A stretch of DNA of 64,000 nt. Source: Pseudomonas taiwanensis DSM 21245. GTDB lineage: Bacteria; Pseudomonadota; Gammaproteobacteria; Pseudomonadales; Pseudomonadaceae. Of this stretch, positions 35,210 through 44,939 are shown in pieces. Position numbers and translations under genes: made by a program. Location: assembly GCF_000425785.1 (NCBI RefSeq), contig NZ_AUEC01000010.1, positions 124,001-188,000 on the forward strand, given 5' to 3'. The notes beneath the pieces are model-generated. The model saw only the letters and a program-made list of their open reading frames with translations. It did no database searches and was not told the origin of the DNA. How positions within the stretch are numbered: the stretch's first letter is position 1; each line of letters opens with the position of its first letter.

Positions 35210-36394
35210 ATGCTTGCGCAACTTCCACCAGCCTTGCAAAGCCTGCACTTACCTTTGCGTCTGAAGTTGTGGGACGGTAACCAGTTCGATCTGGGGCCCA
35301 GCCCGCAAGTCACCATCCTGATCAAGGAACCTCAGCTCATTGCCCAATTGAATCATCCTAGCCTGGGTGAACTGGGTGAGGCGTTCGTTGAAGGCAAGCT
35401 GGAGCTCGAGGGCAATATCGGGGAGGTCATTCGGGTTTGCGATGAGCTCAGTGAAGCCCTGCTCACGGATGAGGATGAAACCTCGCCGCAGCGCATTGCC
35501 CATGACAAGGCAACCGACGCCGAAGCCATTTCCTACCATTACGACCTCTCCAACGAGTTCTATCAGCTGTGGCTCGATCCGGACATGGCGTACTCCTGTG
35601 CCTATTTCAGAGAGCCCGACAATACACTTGCCCAAGCCCAGCAAGACAAGTTCGACCACCTGTGCCGCAAGCTGCGGTTGCAGGCCGGTGACTATCTGCT
35701 GGATGTCGGTTGTGGTTGGGGTGGGCTGTCACGTTTCGCCGCGCGTGAGTACGGTGCGAAAGTGTTCGGTATCACGCTGAGTAAAGAGCAGCTCAAACTT
35801 GGCCGTCAGCGCGTCAAGGAGGAGGGGCTGGCCGGCAAGGTCGACTTGCAGATCCTCGACTACCGCGACTTGCCCCAGGACGGTCGTTTCAACAAGGTGG
35901 TCAGCGTCGGCATGTTCGAACACGTAGGTCACGCCAACCTCGCCTTGTACTGCCAGAAGCTGTACGGGGCTGTGCGTGAAGGCGGCTTGGTCATGAACCA
36001 TGGGATCACTGCCAAGCACGTGGATGGTCGACCGGTCGGGCGTGGCGCCGGGGAGTTCATCGACCGCTACGTGTTCCCCCATGGTGAGCTGCCGCACCTG
36101 TCGATGATCAGTGCCAGCATCTGCGAGACCGGCCTTGAGGTGGTGGATGTCGAGAGCCTGCGTCTGCATTACGCCAAGACCCTCAACCACTGGAGCGAAA
36201 ACCTGGAGAACCAGTTGCACAGGGCCGCAGGCCTGGTGCCCGAAAAGACCCTGCGCATCTGGCGCCTGTACCTGGCCGGTTGTGCCTATGCCTTCCAGAA
36301 GGGCTGGATCAACCTGCACCAGATACTGGCGGTGAAGCCGTATGCCGATGGACACCATGACCTGCCCTGGACTCGGGAGGACCTGTACCGCTGA
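35210..36394 (+). CDS. cfa: Cyclopropane-fatty-acyl-phospholipid synthase
   Basis: This enzyme transfers a methylene from SAM to unsaturated acyl chains in membrane phospholipids. It has 394 residues. An N-terminal lipid-binding region precedes the SAM motif LDVGCGWGG (164-172). The active-site segments SYHYDLSNEFYQLWLDPDMAYSCAYF and MFEHVGHANL are typical of the family. In P. putida the main enzyme is stationary-phase induced; no promoter was confirmed here. A cardiolipin synthase gene follows convergently, so two phospholipid-modifying enzymes are side by side. Confidence 0.93.
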   Translation: MLAQLPPALQSLHLPLRLKLWDGNQFDLGPSPQVTILIKEPQLIAQLNHPSLGELGEAFVEGKLELEGNIGEVIRVCDELSEALLTDEDETSPQRIAHDKATDAEAISYHYDLSNEFYQLWLDPDMAYSCAYFREPDNTLAQAQQDKFDHLCRKLRLQAGDYLLDVGCGWGGLSRFAAREYGAKVFGITLSKEQLKLGRQRVKEEGLAGKVDLQILDYRDLPQDGRFNKVVSVGMFEHVGHANLALYCQKLYGAVREGGLVMNHGITAKHVDGRPVGRGAGEFIDRYVFPHGELPHLSMISASICETGLEVVDVESLRLHYAKTLNHWSENLENQLHRAAGLVPEKTLRIWRLYLAGCAYAFQKGWINLHQILAVKPYADGHHDLPWTREDLYR

Positions 36395-36399
36395 GCCAT

Positions 36400-37839
36400 T
36401 CAGAGAATCGGTGAGATCAGCCGGGCGATACGCATCCCAAGTTGTTGCAGGCGATGCGTGTCGCGGCTGTCTTCTGCGGTGATCTCCCTGGCATGCTCGA
36501 AGTCATGGGACAACATCGCTTCGACCTGGTCGGCGAACGTGCGGTCGATGGTCAGCAGGGTGATCTCGAAGTTCAGGCGAAACGAACGGTTATCCAGGTT
36601 CGCGCTACCGATAGCGCTGACCTCATCATCCACCAGTACCACCTTCTGGTGCAGAAAGCCCGGCAGGTACCGGAACATGCGCACGCCTGCGCGTACTGCT
36701 TCGAAGGCGAACAGACTGGAGGCGGCGTAGACGATCCTGTGGTCTGGGCGCGACGGAATCAAAATCCTCACATCCACGCCCCGTAGCACTGCCAGACGCA
36801 AGGCCGCGAACACGGCTTCGTCGGGGATGAAGTAGGGGCTGGTTATCCAGACTCGCCGGGTCGCGGAATGGATCGCTTCGATGAAGAACAGCGAGCAGGT
36901 TTCCTGAGAGTCTGCCGGGCCACTGGCCAAGGCCTGGCAGAGTACGCCGTTCTCTGGGTACGCATCTGGCAGGATCAGCGGCGGTAGCTGGCGCGTGGCC
37001 CAGTACCAGTCTTCGGCGAACGACTCCTGAAGGCAGGCCAAGACAGGCCCGCTGACTTGCACATGGGTGTCGCGCCACGGTGACAATCGAGGATGCCCGC
37101 CCAGGTACTCATCACCCACATTGTGGCCACCGATGAAGCCCAGCAGGCCATCCACCACGACGATCTTGCGGTGATTGCGGAAGTTGACCTGGAAACGATT
37201 GAACCAGCCGCGGCGGGTGGCGAACGCATGGATCTGCACGCCGCCCTCACGCAGCACTTGGCTGTAGCTTGCTGGCAGCGCATGGCTACCAACCCGATCG
37301 TAAAGCACGAAGACCCTCACCCCCTCGGCAGCTTTGCGTAACAACAGCTGCTGAAGCTCCTGGCCGATGACGTCATCGTGGATGATGAAGAACTGCACCA
37401 ACACTGCTTCTTTGGCGTCGGCGATGGCAGCGAAAATGGCATCGAAGGTCGCCCTGCCATTGACCAGCAACTTCACCTGGTTGTTAGCCAGGCAAGGCAT
37501 GCGCCCAAGTTTGGGCATGGCACGCAGGGCGGCGTAGCTTTCCGACTCTCTGGCCGTGAGGGCTTCCTCGACCCAGGGCCGCCAGTTGAGGTTAGCCATG
37601 GCCACGTGCATTTCCTGGTTGGCCTGGCGTCGGGCGTGGATGTAGGCGTAGAAGGAGCGGGCGCCGAACACCAGGTAGGGGATCAACGTGAAGTAGGGAA
37701 TGAAGAAGAGTGACATCGCCCAGGCGATTGCGCCTTGGGCAGTGCGCACGGTGAACACCGCATGGAGGGCGGCGAAAATCCCGATCAGGTGAATCACACC
37801 AAGCACGTAACCGAAGAAGTAGGGGCTGTGGTAATCCAT
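36400..37839 (-). CDS. cls: Cardiolipin synthase
   Basis: Cls condenses two phosphatidylglycerols into cardiolipin in the inner membrane. ATG at 37839 (479 residues, [18 protein letters not shown]) follows an AGGA site and is preferred to in-frame starts at 37845 and 37863. Two N-terminal membrane helices are followed by two HKD phospholipase-D motifs: H223-x-K225...D230 (HRKIVVVD) and H397-x-K399...D404 (HQKVVLVD). It converges with cfa; the stops are 5 bases apart. Confidence 0.94.
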   Translation of the reverse strand: MDYHSPYFFGYVLGVIHLIGIFAALHAVFTVRTAQGAIAWAMSLFFIPYFTLIPYLVFGARSFYAYIHARRQANQEMHVAMANLNWRPWVEEALTARESESYAALRAMPKLGRMPCLANNQVKLLVNGRATFDAIFAAIADAKEAVLVQFFIIHDDVIGQELQQLLLRKAAEGVRVFVLYDRVGSHALPASYSQVLREGGVQIHAFATRRGWFNRFQVNFRNHRKIVVVDGLLGFIGGHNVGDEYLGGHPRLSPWRDTHVQVSGPVLACLQESFAEDWYWATRQLPPLILPDAYPENGVLCQALASGPADSQETCSLFFIEAIHSATRRVWITSPYFIPDEAVFAALRLAVLRGVDVRILIPSRPDHRIVYAASSLFAFEAVRAGVRMFRYLPGFLHQKVVLVDDEVSAIGSANLDNRSFRLNFEITLLTIDRTFADQVEAMLSHDFEHAREITAEDSRDTHRLQQLGMRIARLISPIL

Positions 37840-37970
37840 ACGCATCCTGCTTGCCGAATACACTTGGGCTAACAGAACACGTTCAGGGTGTGGCTTGCAA
37901 CCTGCGTGCGGTTTTAGCGTCTAAGGCTCAGTCCGGCCCGTTGACCGGTTTTCTCTAGGAGCGTTCGTCC

Positions 37971-38498
37971 ATGAAGATTCGTCTGCCACTGTTGGTCTTG
38001 GCCGTGGGCCTGAGTAGCCCCGTGGTGCATGCGCAGATGTTGCAACCAGGCCTGTGGGAACTGACCACCAGCAACATGCAGGTCGATGGTAAACCGCTGC
38101 CCGACATGGAATTCATGCTCGGCCAACTGAAAAATCTTCCACCGGAGCAGCGGGCGATGATGGAGGGGGTGTTGGCCAAACAAGGTGTGACGGTAGGGGG
38201 CAAGGGCGTGCGTTCGTGCCTCACGCCGGAGCAAGTCAAGACCAACGACATCCCCCTGCAGGATCCTCAGTCCGGATGCACGCAGAAGATCACCGACCGC
38301 ACGGGTAATGTCTGGAAGTTCCAGTTCAGTTGCCCTCGCGCCCAAGGCAGCGGGCAAGCGACTTTCCTCAGCGATCGGGAGTTTCACACGCAGGTCAGCG
38401 GGACCTTCAATGCCTCCGGGGTTCAGCAGCAGGGCAGCATGAATACCAAAGCGGTCTGGCTGGGAAATGATTGCGGTACCGTCAAACCACGAAGCTGA
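37971..38498 (+). CDS. DUF3617-family exported protein
   Basis: This is a protein of 175 residues with a cleavable-looking signal (MKIRLPLLVLAVGLSSPVVHA) and then QPGLWELTTSNMQVDGKPLPD, the usual DUF3617 start. Conserved cysteines occur in RSCLTPEQ, SGCTQKI, FSCPRA and GNDCG. The family is periplasmic and uncharacterised. It ends 4 bases before the folE2 stop on the opposite strand. Confidence 0.78.
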   Translation: MKIRLPLLVLAVGLSSPVVHAQMLQPGLWELTTSNMQVDGKPLPDMEFMLGQLKNLPPEQRAMMEGVLAKQGVTVGGKGVRSCLTPEQVKTNDIPLQDPQSGCTQKITDRTGNVWKFQFSCPRAQGSGQATFLSDREFHTQVSGTFNASGVQQQGSMNTKAVWLGNDCGTVKPRS

Positions 38499-38502
38499 TG
38501 GT

Positions 38503-39390
38503 TCACCATTGCCACTGGCTCGTGGCGACCGCGTTGTGGGCATGCAGACTTTCCGCATGTTCCACGCGCAAGGTGAAAGCAGTGCTCCAACTCAACTGCC
38601 GCAGCGTCTGATGAACGCGTCGTGCGGCGTCCTCACAGAACATCAGGTTCTGTCCGTTGGCCAGTGCGAAGGCTTGTTCATCGGCGCGCTTGACCGCCGT
38701 CTGCACCGGCGTGCCCAGGCTCGATTCGATGCTATCGATCAGTTCGGTCACGGGTAAACGGTCCAAGTTATCCTGCAATCGTACGCCCACCAGTGCCAGG
38801 CTGCGTTGGCTATGGGGTGTCGCGACGATTCCCTGGGTGCTGCCCAGCCACTGCAATACGGCTTCATGATTGATCGGTTGCCCGGCAAAATCTGCCTGAA
38901 ACTGCTGTTGAATCAATTGTCTGGCCAAGGCCGCCGAGCAGGGGCAGGTCGACGAATAGGGCACACGCACCGATAGTTCCACGTGGAACATTTCGTGTTC
39001 CATCCTAGCGTCCACGGTGATGGCGTAACTTTTCCAACCCGCCAACGGGCTGACCAAGGCTGGCCGTTTCAGCAGATGATCGAAACGTAGGCGCAGGTAT
39101 GCACCGGATGACAGCTCCGCGTGGCTGGCCAGAAACTCCGCCAGGCATCGCCGAATGGCGAGTGGAGTGAGTGGTTGCCGCTCCAATGCTTCCAACGAAA
39201 GGTACAGCCGCGACATGTGAATACCGCGCGATGCTCCGTCGCTCAGGTTCACCCCTGCGTCGGCCAGTGCAGCCACGCTGCGTGTCTCGAACTGAATAGG
39301 CACGGCGATCCCACACATGCCAACCCAGTCCAGCGGGGTTGCGTGCTGTTGGGTTTGTGCGGCGATATCGGGAAGCGTGAGGCTGGTCAT
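38503..39390 (-). CDS. folE2: GTP cyclohydrolase FolE2 (type IB)
   Basis: FolE2 performs the first folate-pathway step without strictly needing zinc and replaces FolE when zinc is scarce. ATG at 39390 gives 295 residues; the frame continues upstream to 39477, but that part overlaps the neighbour's end and is not family-like. Signatures include GVNLSDGASRGIHMSRLYLSL and the active-site cysteine region PYSSTCPCSAALARQL (C149/C151). It is 22 bases downstream of a small secreted-protein gene, and both run away from the Zur-box-like site at 39844. A parS-like sequence lies inside the gene. Confidence 0.94.
   Translation of the reverse strand: MTSLTLPDIAAQTQQHATPLDWVGMCGIAVPIQFETRSVAALADAGVNLSDGASRGIHMSRLYLSLEALERQPLTPLAIRRCLAEFLASHAELSSGAYLRLRFDHLLKRPALVSPLAGWKSYAITVDARMEHEMFHVELSVRVPYSSTCPCSAALARQLIQQQFQADFAGQPINHEAVLQWLGSTQGIVATPHSQRSLALVGVRLQDNLDRLPVTELIDSIESSLGTPVQTAVKRADEQAFALANGQNLMFCEDAARRVHQTLRQLSWSTAFTLRVEHAESLHAHNAVATSQWQW
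38975..38990. promoter_or_regulatory. parS-like ParB binding site inside folE2
   Basis: AGTTCCACGTGGAACA differs from the Pseudomonas parS palindrome TGTTCCACGTGGAACA only at the first base, and its core is a perfect 14-base palindrome. It lies about 35 kb from oriC and encodes FHVEL within FolE2. Confidence 0.75.
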
Positions 39391-39412
39391 GTGAATATCC
39401 AAGGGAGTATTG

Positions 39413-39793
39413 TCAGCGGCAACCGCCGACCAGGCTGCAATGCAGGTTGAACCGGGCTCCGCTGGAGCTCGATACACGATTGAGCGTGGTCCAGCCGACG
39501 CGGTGGCTGTAGCCGACCCAAGCTTCGCCGTCGCTGGCCAGACCAGTGAAAAAGGTCATCGCGCCGAAGCGGCTATTGGTCTGTGCCCACAAGCGGCGGC
39601 TGGCGCTGTCATAACCCCGCAGGTAAAGCGTGCCCCGTTCGCTGCGCACGCTGTAGTAATTGCCTTTGCCATCTTGGCAGGCCAGCAGCGTGGCGCTGCG
39701 TGTGCACAGCGCCAGGTTGCCGACCTTGGGCATGGCGAACAGTGGCAAAGGCGTGAAAAGCAGCAGCAGTGCCACCGCGCGCGACAGGTTCAT
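39413..39793 (-). CDS. Small exported protein of unknown function in the zinc cluster
   Basis: This is a 126-residue protein with a signal peptide (MNLSRAVALLLLFTPLPLFA). The mature part has four cysteines (ALCTRS, LLACQDGKG and the terminal HCSLVGGCR), suggesting two disulfides. No family was recognised. It lies between the Zur-box-like site and folE2, 22 bases before the folE2 start, so it is probably co-transcribed under zinc starvation. A periplasmic zinc-related role is only an inference from position. Confidence 0.75.
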   Translation of the reverse strand: MNLSRAVALLLLFTPLPLFAMPKVGNLALCTRSATLLACQDGKGNYYSVRSERGTLYLRGYDSASRRLWAQTNSRFGAMTFFTGLASDGEAWVGYSHRVGWTTLNRVSSSSGARFNLHCSLVGGCR

Positions 39794-39843
39794 TTACAGC
39801 TCCGGGCAACACGTCCGACGAGAACGGCTTGGCGAAATTGTAT

Positions 39844-39858
39844 TGTTACTTTATAACA
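39844..39858. promoter_or_regulatory. Zur-box-like operator between divergent zinc genes
   Basis: TGTTACTTTATAACA matches 12 of 15 positions of a gammaproteobacterial Zur core, TGTTATAATATAACA; the mismatches are only in the centre. It lies 50 bases from the minus-strand gene start and 48 bases before the COG0523 gene at 39906, so it could control both directions. Confidence 0.7.
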
Positions 39859-39905
39859 TTATGCAATGCATCGTTTCGAATGCGTCTGCCTGATGAGGTT
39901 TCACC

Positions 39906-41114
39906 ATGTCCAATCGCTTACCCGTTACCGTGTTGTCCGGCTTCCTTGGAGCGGGCAAGAGCACGTTGCTCAACCATGTCCTGCGTAACCGCGACAACCT
40001 GCGTGTGGCGGTGATCGTCAACGACATGAGCGAAATCAACATCGACGCCAGTGAAGTGCAGCGCAATGTCAGCCTTAACCGCGCTGAAGAAAAACTGGTG
40101 GAGATGAGCAACGGCTGCATCTGCTGCACGCTACGGGAAGATCTGCTGGAGGAAGTTGCCCGGTTGGCGCAGGAGAAGCGTTTCGATTACCTGCTGATCG
40201 AGTCCACGGGGATTTCCGAACCCTTGCCCGTGGCGGAAACTTTCACTTTCCGCGACGAGCAAGGGCGCAGTCTGTCTGACATGGCGCGCCTGGACACCAT
40301 GGTTACCGTCGTCGATGGCCTGAACTTCATGCGTGACTACCAGGCGGCCGAAAGCTTGGCCAGCCGTGGTGAGACACTGGGCGAGGAGGATGAACGCTCG
40401 ATCAGCGACCTGCTGATCGAGCAGGTGGAATTTGCCGATGTGCTGTTGCTGAGCAAGATCGACCTCATCAGCCAGCACGAGCGAGAAGAGCTGACGGCCA
40501 TCTTGCGCAGCCTGAACGCTCGGGCGCAGATCGTGCCGATGGTCATGGGGCAGGTGCCGCTGGCGCGCATCCTGGACACGGGTCTGTTCGACTTCGACCA
40601 AGCTGCTCAGTCGCCGGGCTGGTTACGTGAGCTGCGGGGCGAGCACGTGCCAGAGACTGAGGAATACGGCATCGCCGCGAGCACCTGGCAGGCCCGTCGA
40701 CCCCTGCATCCACAACGCTTCTTTGATTTTATCCACAGCCCTTGGAGCAATGGTCGTTTACTGCGCTCCAAGGGGTTCTTCTGGCTTGCTAGCAAGTTTC
40801 AGGAGGCCGGCAGTTGGTCGCAGGCTGGCGGCATGATGCGCCATGGGTTGGCGGGGCGTTGGTGGCGGTTCGTGCCGAAGGAGCAATGGCCTCAGGACGA
40901 GGAAAACATCGCCGCCATTCTTAAGCTGTGGACCGAAGAATGCGGAGATTGCCGGCAGGAGCTTGTGTTCATCGGGCAGAACATCGACTTCGAGAGGTTA
41001 TCCACAGAGCTCGATGCATGCCTGTTGACCGACCAGGAGATGGCGCTTGGCGCAATGGCTTGGCTGCGGTTGCCTGATCCTTTTGGTCCCTGGCATGAGG
41101 AGGCGGCGGCATGA
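39906..41114 (+). CDS. zigA: COG0523 GTPase, zinc-homeostasis metallochaperone (ZigA/YciC type)
   Basis: This is a G3E-family GTPase of 402 residues thought to deliver zinc to client enzymes under starvation. Walker [10 protein letters not shown] is at 12-20; the metal-binding CICC motif (C71, C73, C74) follows [22 protein letters not shown] is the switch region. The C-terminal CobW domain includes [12 protein letters not shown]. The gene overlaps the DUF1826 gene by 4 bases. Two perfect DnaA boxes (40729-40737, 40998-41006) lie inside it. Confidence 0.88.
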   Translation: MSNRLPVTVLSGFLGAGKSTLLNHVLRNRDNLRVAVIVNDMSEINIDASEVQRNVSLNRAEEKLVEMSNGCICCTLREDLLEEVARLAQEKRFDYLLIESTGISEPLPVAETFTFRDEQGRSLSDMARLDTMVTVVDGLNFMRDYQAAESLASRGETLGEEDERSISDLLIEQVEFADVLLLSKIDLISQHEREELTAILRSLNARAQIVPMVMGQVPLARILDTGLFDFDQAAQSPGWLRELRGEHVPETEEYGIAASTWQARRPLHPQRFFDFIHSPWSNGRLLRSKGFFWLASKFQEAGSWSQAGGMMRHGLAGRWWRFVPKEQWPQDEENIAAILKLWTEECGDCRQELVFIGQNIDFERLSTELDACLLTDQEMALGAMAWLRLPDPFGPWHEEAAA

Positions 41115-41737
41115 CGCCCGCGCTCAGGGCTGTGGATATCCGTCAGGTCGCAGGTGAATCACCGCGCAGCCTGTCCGACATTCTGCTCGATGGCGTCAAC
41201 CTGGCCGTGTGGCAACGTCGACTGCCGGTCCAGGTGCAGGACTTTGCCAGCTTGCTGCTCGGTCAAGGCCAATTGCTGGCGGATGCGCGTGTGCTGGAGG
41301 TGAATGAAGATCGCCCGCTCCAACTGAGCCCTCTATTGCCCGAGGCGGCTGATCTGCATGGTTACGAAGGGTTCGTCGCCGATGTCTACTGGCTGGTCTC
41401 TGCGTTTACCTGCCTTGTCGGTGCGCGCCGTGTCGGCCTTCGTGTGCGCGTACTGGAGGGGGCCATGTGTCCCCGCTTTCATGTTGATCATGTGCCTTTG
41501 CGCTTGCTCACGACCTACGCCGGCCCCGGTAGCGAGTGGTTACCCGAGGGGTCTATAGCCCGCGACGGCCTGTCGCTGGCGCACGAGCCTGTGGATAAGA
41601 TACAGCGCCTGCAAGCGGGCGAAGTTGCCATTCTCAAAGGTGAGAAATGGTTGGGTAACGAAGGTGCCGGATTGGTCCATCGTTCGCCGTCGAGTAACGA
41701 GCGGCGTTTGCTGCTCAGTCTTGACTGGTTGGCGTGA
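41111..41737 (+). CDS. DUF1826 protein
   Basis: These 208 residues are translationally coupled to the preceding GTPase through an ATGA overlap. Conserved DUF1826 features include [26 protein letters not shown] (a CxxxHxDH-like set of possible metal ligands) and the C-terminal [12 protein letters not shown]1826 is repeatedly found in Zur-regulated clusters beside COG0523 genes and folE2. Its biochemical function is unknown. A DnaA box lies at 41590-41598. Confidence 0.85.
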   Translation: MTPALRAVDIRQVAGESPRSLSDILLDGVNLAVWQRRLPVQVQDFASLLLGQGQLLADARVLEVNEDRPLQLSPLLPEAADLHGYEGFVADVYWLVSAFTCLVGARRVGLRVRVLEGAMCPRFHVDHVPLRLLTTYAGPGSEWLPEGSIARDGLSLAHEPVDKIQRLQAGEVAILKGEKWLGNEGAGLVHRSPSSNERRLLLSLDWLA

Positions 41738-41777
41738 CGGGGCATAGTGGGTGACACACCCGCCTTGAACTCATCGC

Positions 41778-42749
41778 ATGCTGCAGAATATTCCCACCCA
41801 TGTCATCGCCGGTCCCTTGGGCGCTGGCAAGACCAGTCTGGTTCGCCAGTTGCTGGCCCAGCGCCCACTCAATGAGCGTTGGGCGGTACTGGTCAACGAG
41901 TTTGGGCAAATAGGACTGGATGCCGCCCTGCTGCACCGCGATGACGATGGCATTGCCATCGGCGAGGTGGCAGGAGGCTGCCTGTGCTGCGTCAATGGCA
42001 TGCCGTTTCAGGTAGGATTGGGCCGGCTGCTGCGCAAAGCTCGGCCCGACCGCCTGTTCATCGAACCCTCGGGGCTGGGTCACCCTGTGCAGCTGTTGAA
42101 GCAGCTTGGGCAAGCGCCGTGGACTGGGGTCCTGGCTGTCCAGCCGCTGTTGATGGTGGTGGACGCAGAAGCGCTGGCGCGCGGCGAGCCTCTGGCAGAT
42201 GCTCAAGCACAGGCGTTACAGGCGTCGGGTTTGGTGGTTTTCAATAAGGCCGCTGCTGTGGATGAACAGAAACGGCTGTTGATAACTGCCGCCTTGGCCG
42301 GCCAGGAAGGCTACTGGACGGACTTTGGCGCATTGCCCTTGGCCCGACTTCCGGTTTCGTCCACAGGGACGGCCGGTCGAGGTTCGGTAGAAGCACTGGC
42401 TGTGGGTAATGCGCCGGCTCCACCTCAGCCCCTGTGGACAGACCCACGAATCCCAATGTGCCTTGTCCACGCGGGAGAGGAGAGTTGGAGCATCGGTTGG
42501 CGCTGGCACCCCAGCCAGTGTTTCGATCAGCAGCGACTGCGCGGTCTTCTTGAGTCCTGGCCTTGGCGTCGCGCCAAGGGTGTTATCCACAGTGCGCAGG
42601 GCTGGAAATCGTTCAACGGTGTCCATGGCAGGGCGCCTGATTGGCAGCCCAGCGATTGGCGCAAGGACACCCGTATCGAATTGATCTTCGACCAAGCCCA
42701 GCCCCAGCAAGTCCTGCAGGACGCGCTGGCTGACTGCCGGATCGATTGA
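41778..42749 (+). CDS. Second COG0523 GTPase (CobW-like)
   Basis: This is a 323-residue G3E GTPase with Walker A GPLGAGKTS at 12-20 and the metal motif CLCC (68-71) in GGCLCCVNGMPF. LFIEPSGLGHP is the switch region. It is shorter than ZigA and diverges in the C-terminal domain. It begins 40 bases after DUF1826 and probably shares the zinc-starvation operon. Why two paralogues are needed side by side is unclear. A DnaA box lies at 42583-42591. Confidence 0.85.
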   Translation: MLQNIPTHVIAGPLGAGKTSLVRQLLAQRPLNERWAVLVNEFGQIGLDAALLHRDDDGIAIGEVAGGCLCCVNGMPFQVGLGRLLRKARPDRLFIEPSGLGHPVQLLKQLGQAPWTGVLAVQPLLMVVDAEALARGEPLADAQAQALQASGLVVFNKAAAVDEQKRLLITAALAGQEGYWTDFGALPLARLPVSSTGTAGRGSVEALAVGNAPAPPQPLWTDPRIPMCLVHAGEESWSIGWRWHPSQCFDQQRLRGLLESWPWRRAKGVIHSAQGWKSFNGVHGRAPDWQPSDWRKDTRIELIFDQAQPQQVLQDALADCRID

Positions 42750-43142
42750 TCAATTGCGCCAGCGGTTGTGCTCCTGGCGCCACTGCTGCATCTCGATCAC
42801 GTTGTCGCCGCGAGGCGGGGTCTTGATCTCGAACGGGTAAGGCGCCAATTCGATCTGCATACTGTGGGCACCGAATTGCGTTACGGTGCCTGGGTGACGT
42901 TGCTCGCCTGTGACAGTGAACTCGAAGGCGTATACCCGCGCCAAGCGCTTGCGCCCATTGGCATCGCGGACAAAGGCGATGCGCTTGAGGGCGACGGCGT
43001 CGTCGAGCAGCTCAAGGTCGAGCTTGGCGCAATGCTGCTTGACCCGTTCCAAGGCTTTTTCGCGCAGCCCATGGTTGTGCCACAACCAAGCGCCTGCCGT
43101 GGCCACCAGCATCAGGACGAGAAGATTCTCAAGGGTCAACAT
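42750..43142 (-). CDS. DUF3301 membrane-anchored protein
   Basis: ATG at 43142 gives 130 residues ([31 protein letters not shown]); in-frame ATG 43148 and TTG 43157 are alternatives, but the GGAG site is best spaced for 43142. One N-terminal membrane helix is followed by a small domain with [15 protein letters not shown] and [21 protein letters not shown], typical of DUF3301. Function is unknown. Its stop abuts the COG0523 stop, so the genes converge; it is divergent from pdxY. Confidence 0.82.
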   Translation of the reverse strand: MLTLENLLVLMLVATAGAWLWHNHGLREKALERVKQHCAKLDLELLDDAVALKRIAFVRDANGRKRLARVYAFEFTVTGEQRHPGTVTQFGAHSMQIELAPYPFEIKTPPRGDNVIEMQQWRQEHNRWRN

Positions 43143-43262
43143 TTGCATATGCTCCAAACAGGTCGAACCAGCTTAACTGCGTCCCTGGCCTGTCGTACAG
43201 GTGGCAATCGAGTTCATACTGCGCTGCGCACAATCCTTGAAACAGCTTTGGAAATCTCCCGC

Positions 43263-44135
43263 ATGAAACGTACCCCGCACCTGCTCGCAATCCAGTCCCA
43301 TGTGGTGTTTGGCCATGCCGGAAACAGTGCTGCGGTGTTTCCCATGCAGCGTATCGGGGTCAACGTCTGGCCGCTCAATACCGTGCAGTTTTCCAATCAC
43401 ACTCAGTATGGCCAGTGGGCAGGAGAAGTGCTTGCTCCAGCGCAAATTCCTGCGTTGGTGGAAGGCATTAGCAACATCGGGGAGCTAGGCAACTGTGACG
43501 CCGTGCTTTCCGGCTACCTGGGCAGTGCGGAGCAAGGGCGGGCGATTCTGGCGGGGGTGGAGCGTATCAAGGCGGTGAACCCGAATGCCTTGTACCTGTG
43601 CGACCCGGTCATGGGCCATGCGGAGAAGGGCTGTATCGTCCCGGTCGAGGTGAGCGAGTTCCTGCTCGAAGAGGCCGTCGCGAAGGCTGACATTCTATGT
43701 CCGAATCAGCTGGAGCTGGACAGCTTCTGCGGCCGGCGCGCAGAGTCGCTGGCCGATTGCGTGGCCATGGCGCGCAGCCTGCTCAAGCGTGGCCCGCAGG
43801 TGGTGCTGGTCAAGCACGTGTCCTACCCCGATCGTGCGCCAGATTCGTTCGAGATGCTGCTGGTTACCGAGCAGGCGAGCTGGCATCTGAAGCGGCCGCT
43901 GCTGGCCTTCCCGCGCCAGCCGGTGGGTGTCGGTGACCTTACCTCGGGGCTGTTCCTGGCGCGTGTGCTGCTGGGGGACAGCTGGCAGCAGGCCTTCGAG
44001 TTCACTGCGGCGGCGGTGCACGAGGTATTGCTGGAAACCCAAGCCTGCACCAGCTACGAATTGCAGCTGGTGAGGGCCCATGATCGCATCGCCCATCCGC
44101 GTGTGCGCTTCGAGGCGCAACGCCTGGCGTTCTAG
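43263..44135 (+). CDS. pdxY: Pyridoxal kinase PdxY
   Basis: PdxY phosphorylates pyridoxal to PLP in the vitamin B6 salvage pathway. ATG at 43263 gives 290 residues starting [46 protein letters not shown]. The ribokinase-fold catalytic motif GVGD (222-225, D225) is present, as are CDPVMGH and CPNQLEL. The upstream in-frame stretch lies opposite DUF3301 and is a shadow. The stop overlaps the convergent thioesterase gene by 4 bases. Confidence 0.95.
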   Translation: MKRTPHLLAIQSHVVFGHAGNSAAVFPMQRIGVNVWPLNTVQFSNHTQYGQWAGEVLAPAQIPALVEGISNIGELGNCDAVLSGYLGSAEQGRAILAGVERIKAVNPNALYLCDPVMGHAEKGCIVPVEVSEFLLEEAVAKADILCPNQLELDSFCGRRAESLADCVAMARSLLKRGPQVVLVKHVSYPDRAPDSFEMLLVTEQASWHLKRPLLAFPRQPVGVGDLTSGLFLARVLLGDSWQQAFEFTAAAVHEVLLETQACTSYELQLVRAHDRIAHPRVRFEAQRLAF

Positions 44136-44617
44136 ATCGAGTCGGTCTTCAGGTCCTGGTAGCGCTTTTCCAGTTCCTGGCGGATCTGGCGGCGCTGCTG
44201 GCCTTGCAGGAAGCGCCGCTTCTCTTCGCTGGTTTGTGGCTGACGCGGTGGTACCTGGACCGGGCGGCGATTGTCATCGACAGCCACCATGGTGAAGAAG
44301 CAGCTGTTTGAGTGGCGAACGGAGCGTTCGCGGATGTTCTCGGTCACCACCTTGATGCCCACCTCCATCGAGGTATTGCCGGTGTAGTTGACCGAAGCCA
44401 GGAAGGTCACCAGTTCGCCGACGTGTACCGGCTCACGGAATATCACCTGGTCCACCGACAGCGTCACCACGTAGCTGCCGGCATATCGGCTGGCGCAGGC
44501 GTAAGCCACTTCATCGAGATACTTGAGCAGGGTGCCGCCATGTACGTTGCCGGAGAAGTTGGCCATGTCCGGCGTCATCAAAACGGTCATAGTCAGCTGG
44601 GCGTTTCCAGGTTCCAT
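44132..44617 (-). CDS. Acyl-CoA thioesterase, hotdog fold (YciA type)
   Basis: ATG at 44617 gives 161 residues ([47 protein letters not shown]). HGG (26-28) and D35/E36 form the active-site pattern of this family; [18 protein letters not shown] follows. A longer in-frame ORF to 44851 is not family-like. The C-terminal extension is Arg/Gln/Glu-rich and helical. The precise substrate is unknown. Confidence 0.87.
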   Translation of the reverse strand: MEPGNAQLTMTVLMTPDMANFSGNVHGGTLLKYLDEVAYACASRYAGSYVVTLSVDQVIFREPVHVGELVTFLASVNYTGNTSMEVGIKVVTENIRERSVRHSNSCFFTMVAVDDNRRPVQVPPRQPQTSEEKRRFLQGQQRRQIRQELEKRYQDLKTDSI

Positions 44618-44939
44618 AGAGTGCTCACGGTGAGGTTGCGCTGAAGCGGGGTGGGTATCTACAGACACGTCGGGTCCCCTCTTGGTGTTTGCCATCCTGA
44701 TACGGGACGTTGGCTGACGCTCCATCGTCACGCCGATCACGCCATCGGCGGCGGTTAAGTAGCCGATCTGTTTCTGCATATTGCACCGGCAATTTGCGGC
44801 GAGGTGCGATGTTAACCTGAGTACGCCCCTGCAACATGGGCTTTCCAGCATTCAATACAGTATGTACTTGCTGCTCGCTCGGGGCTGCTTTGGCAGAGGA
44901 GCGGTCTGCCTTGGCATCGAGAAAAAGGAGAATCGCGCC

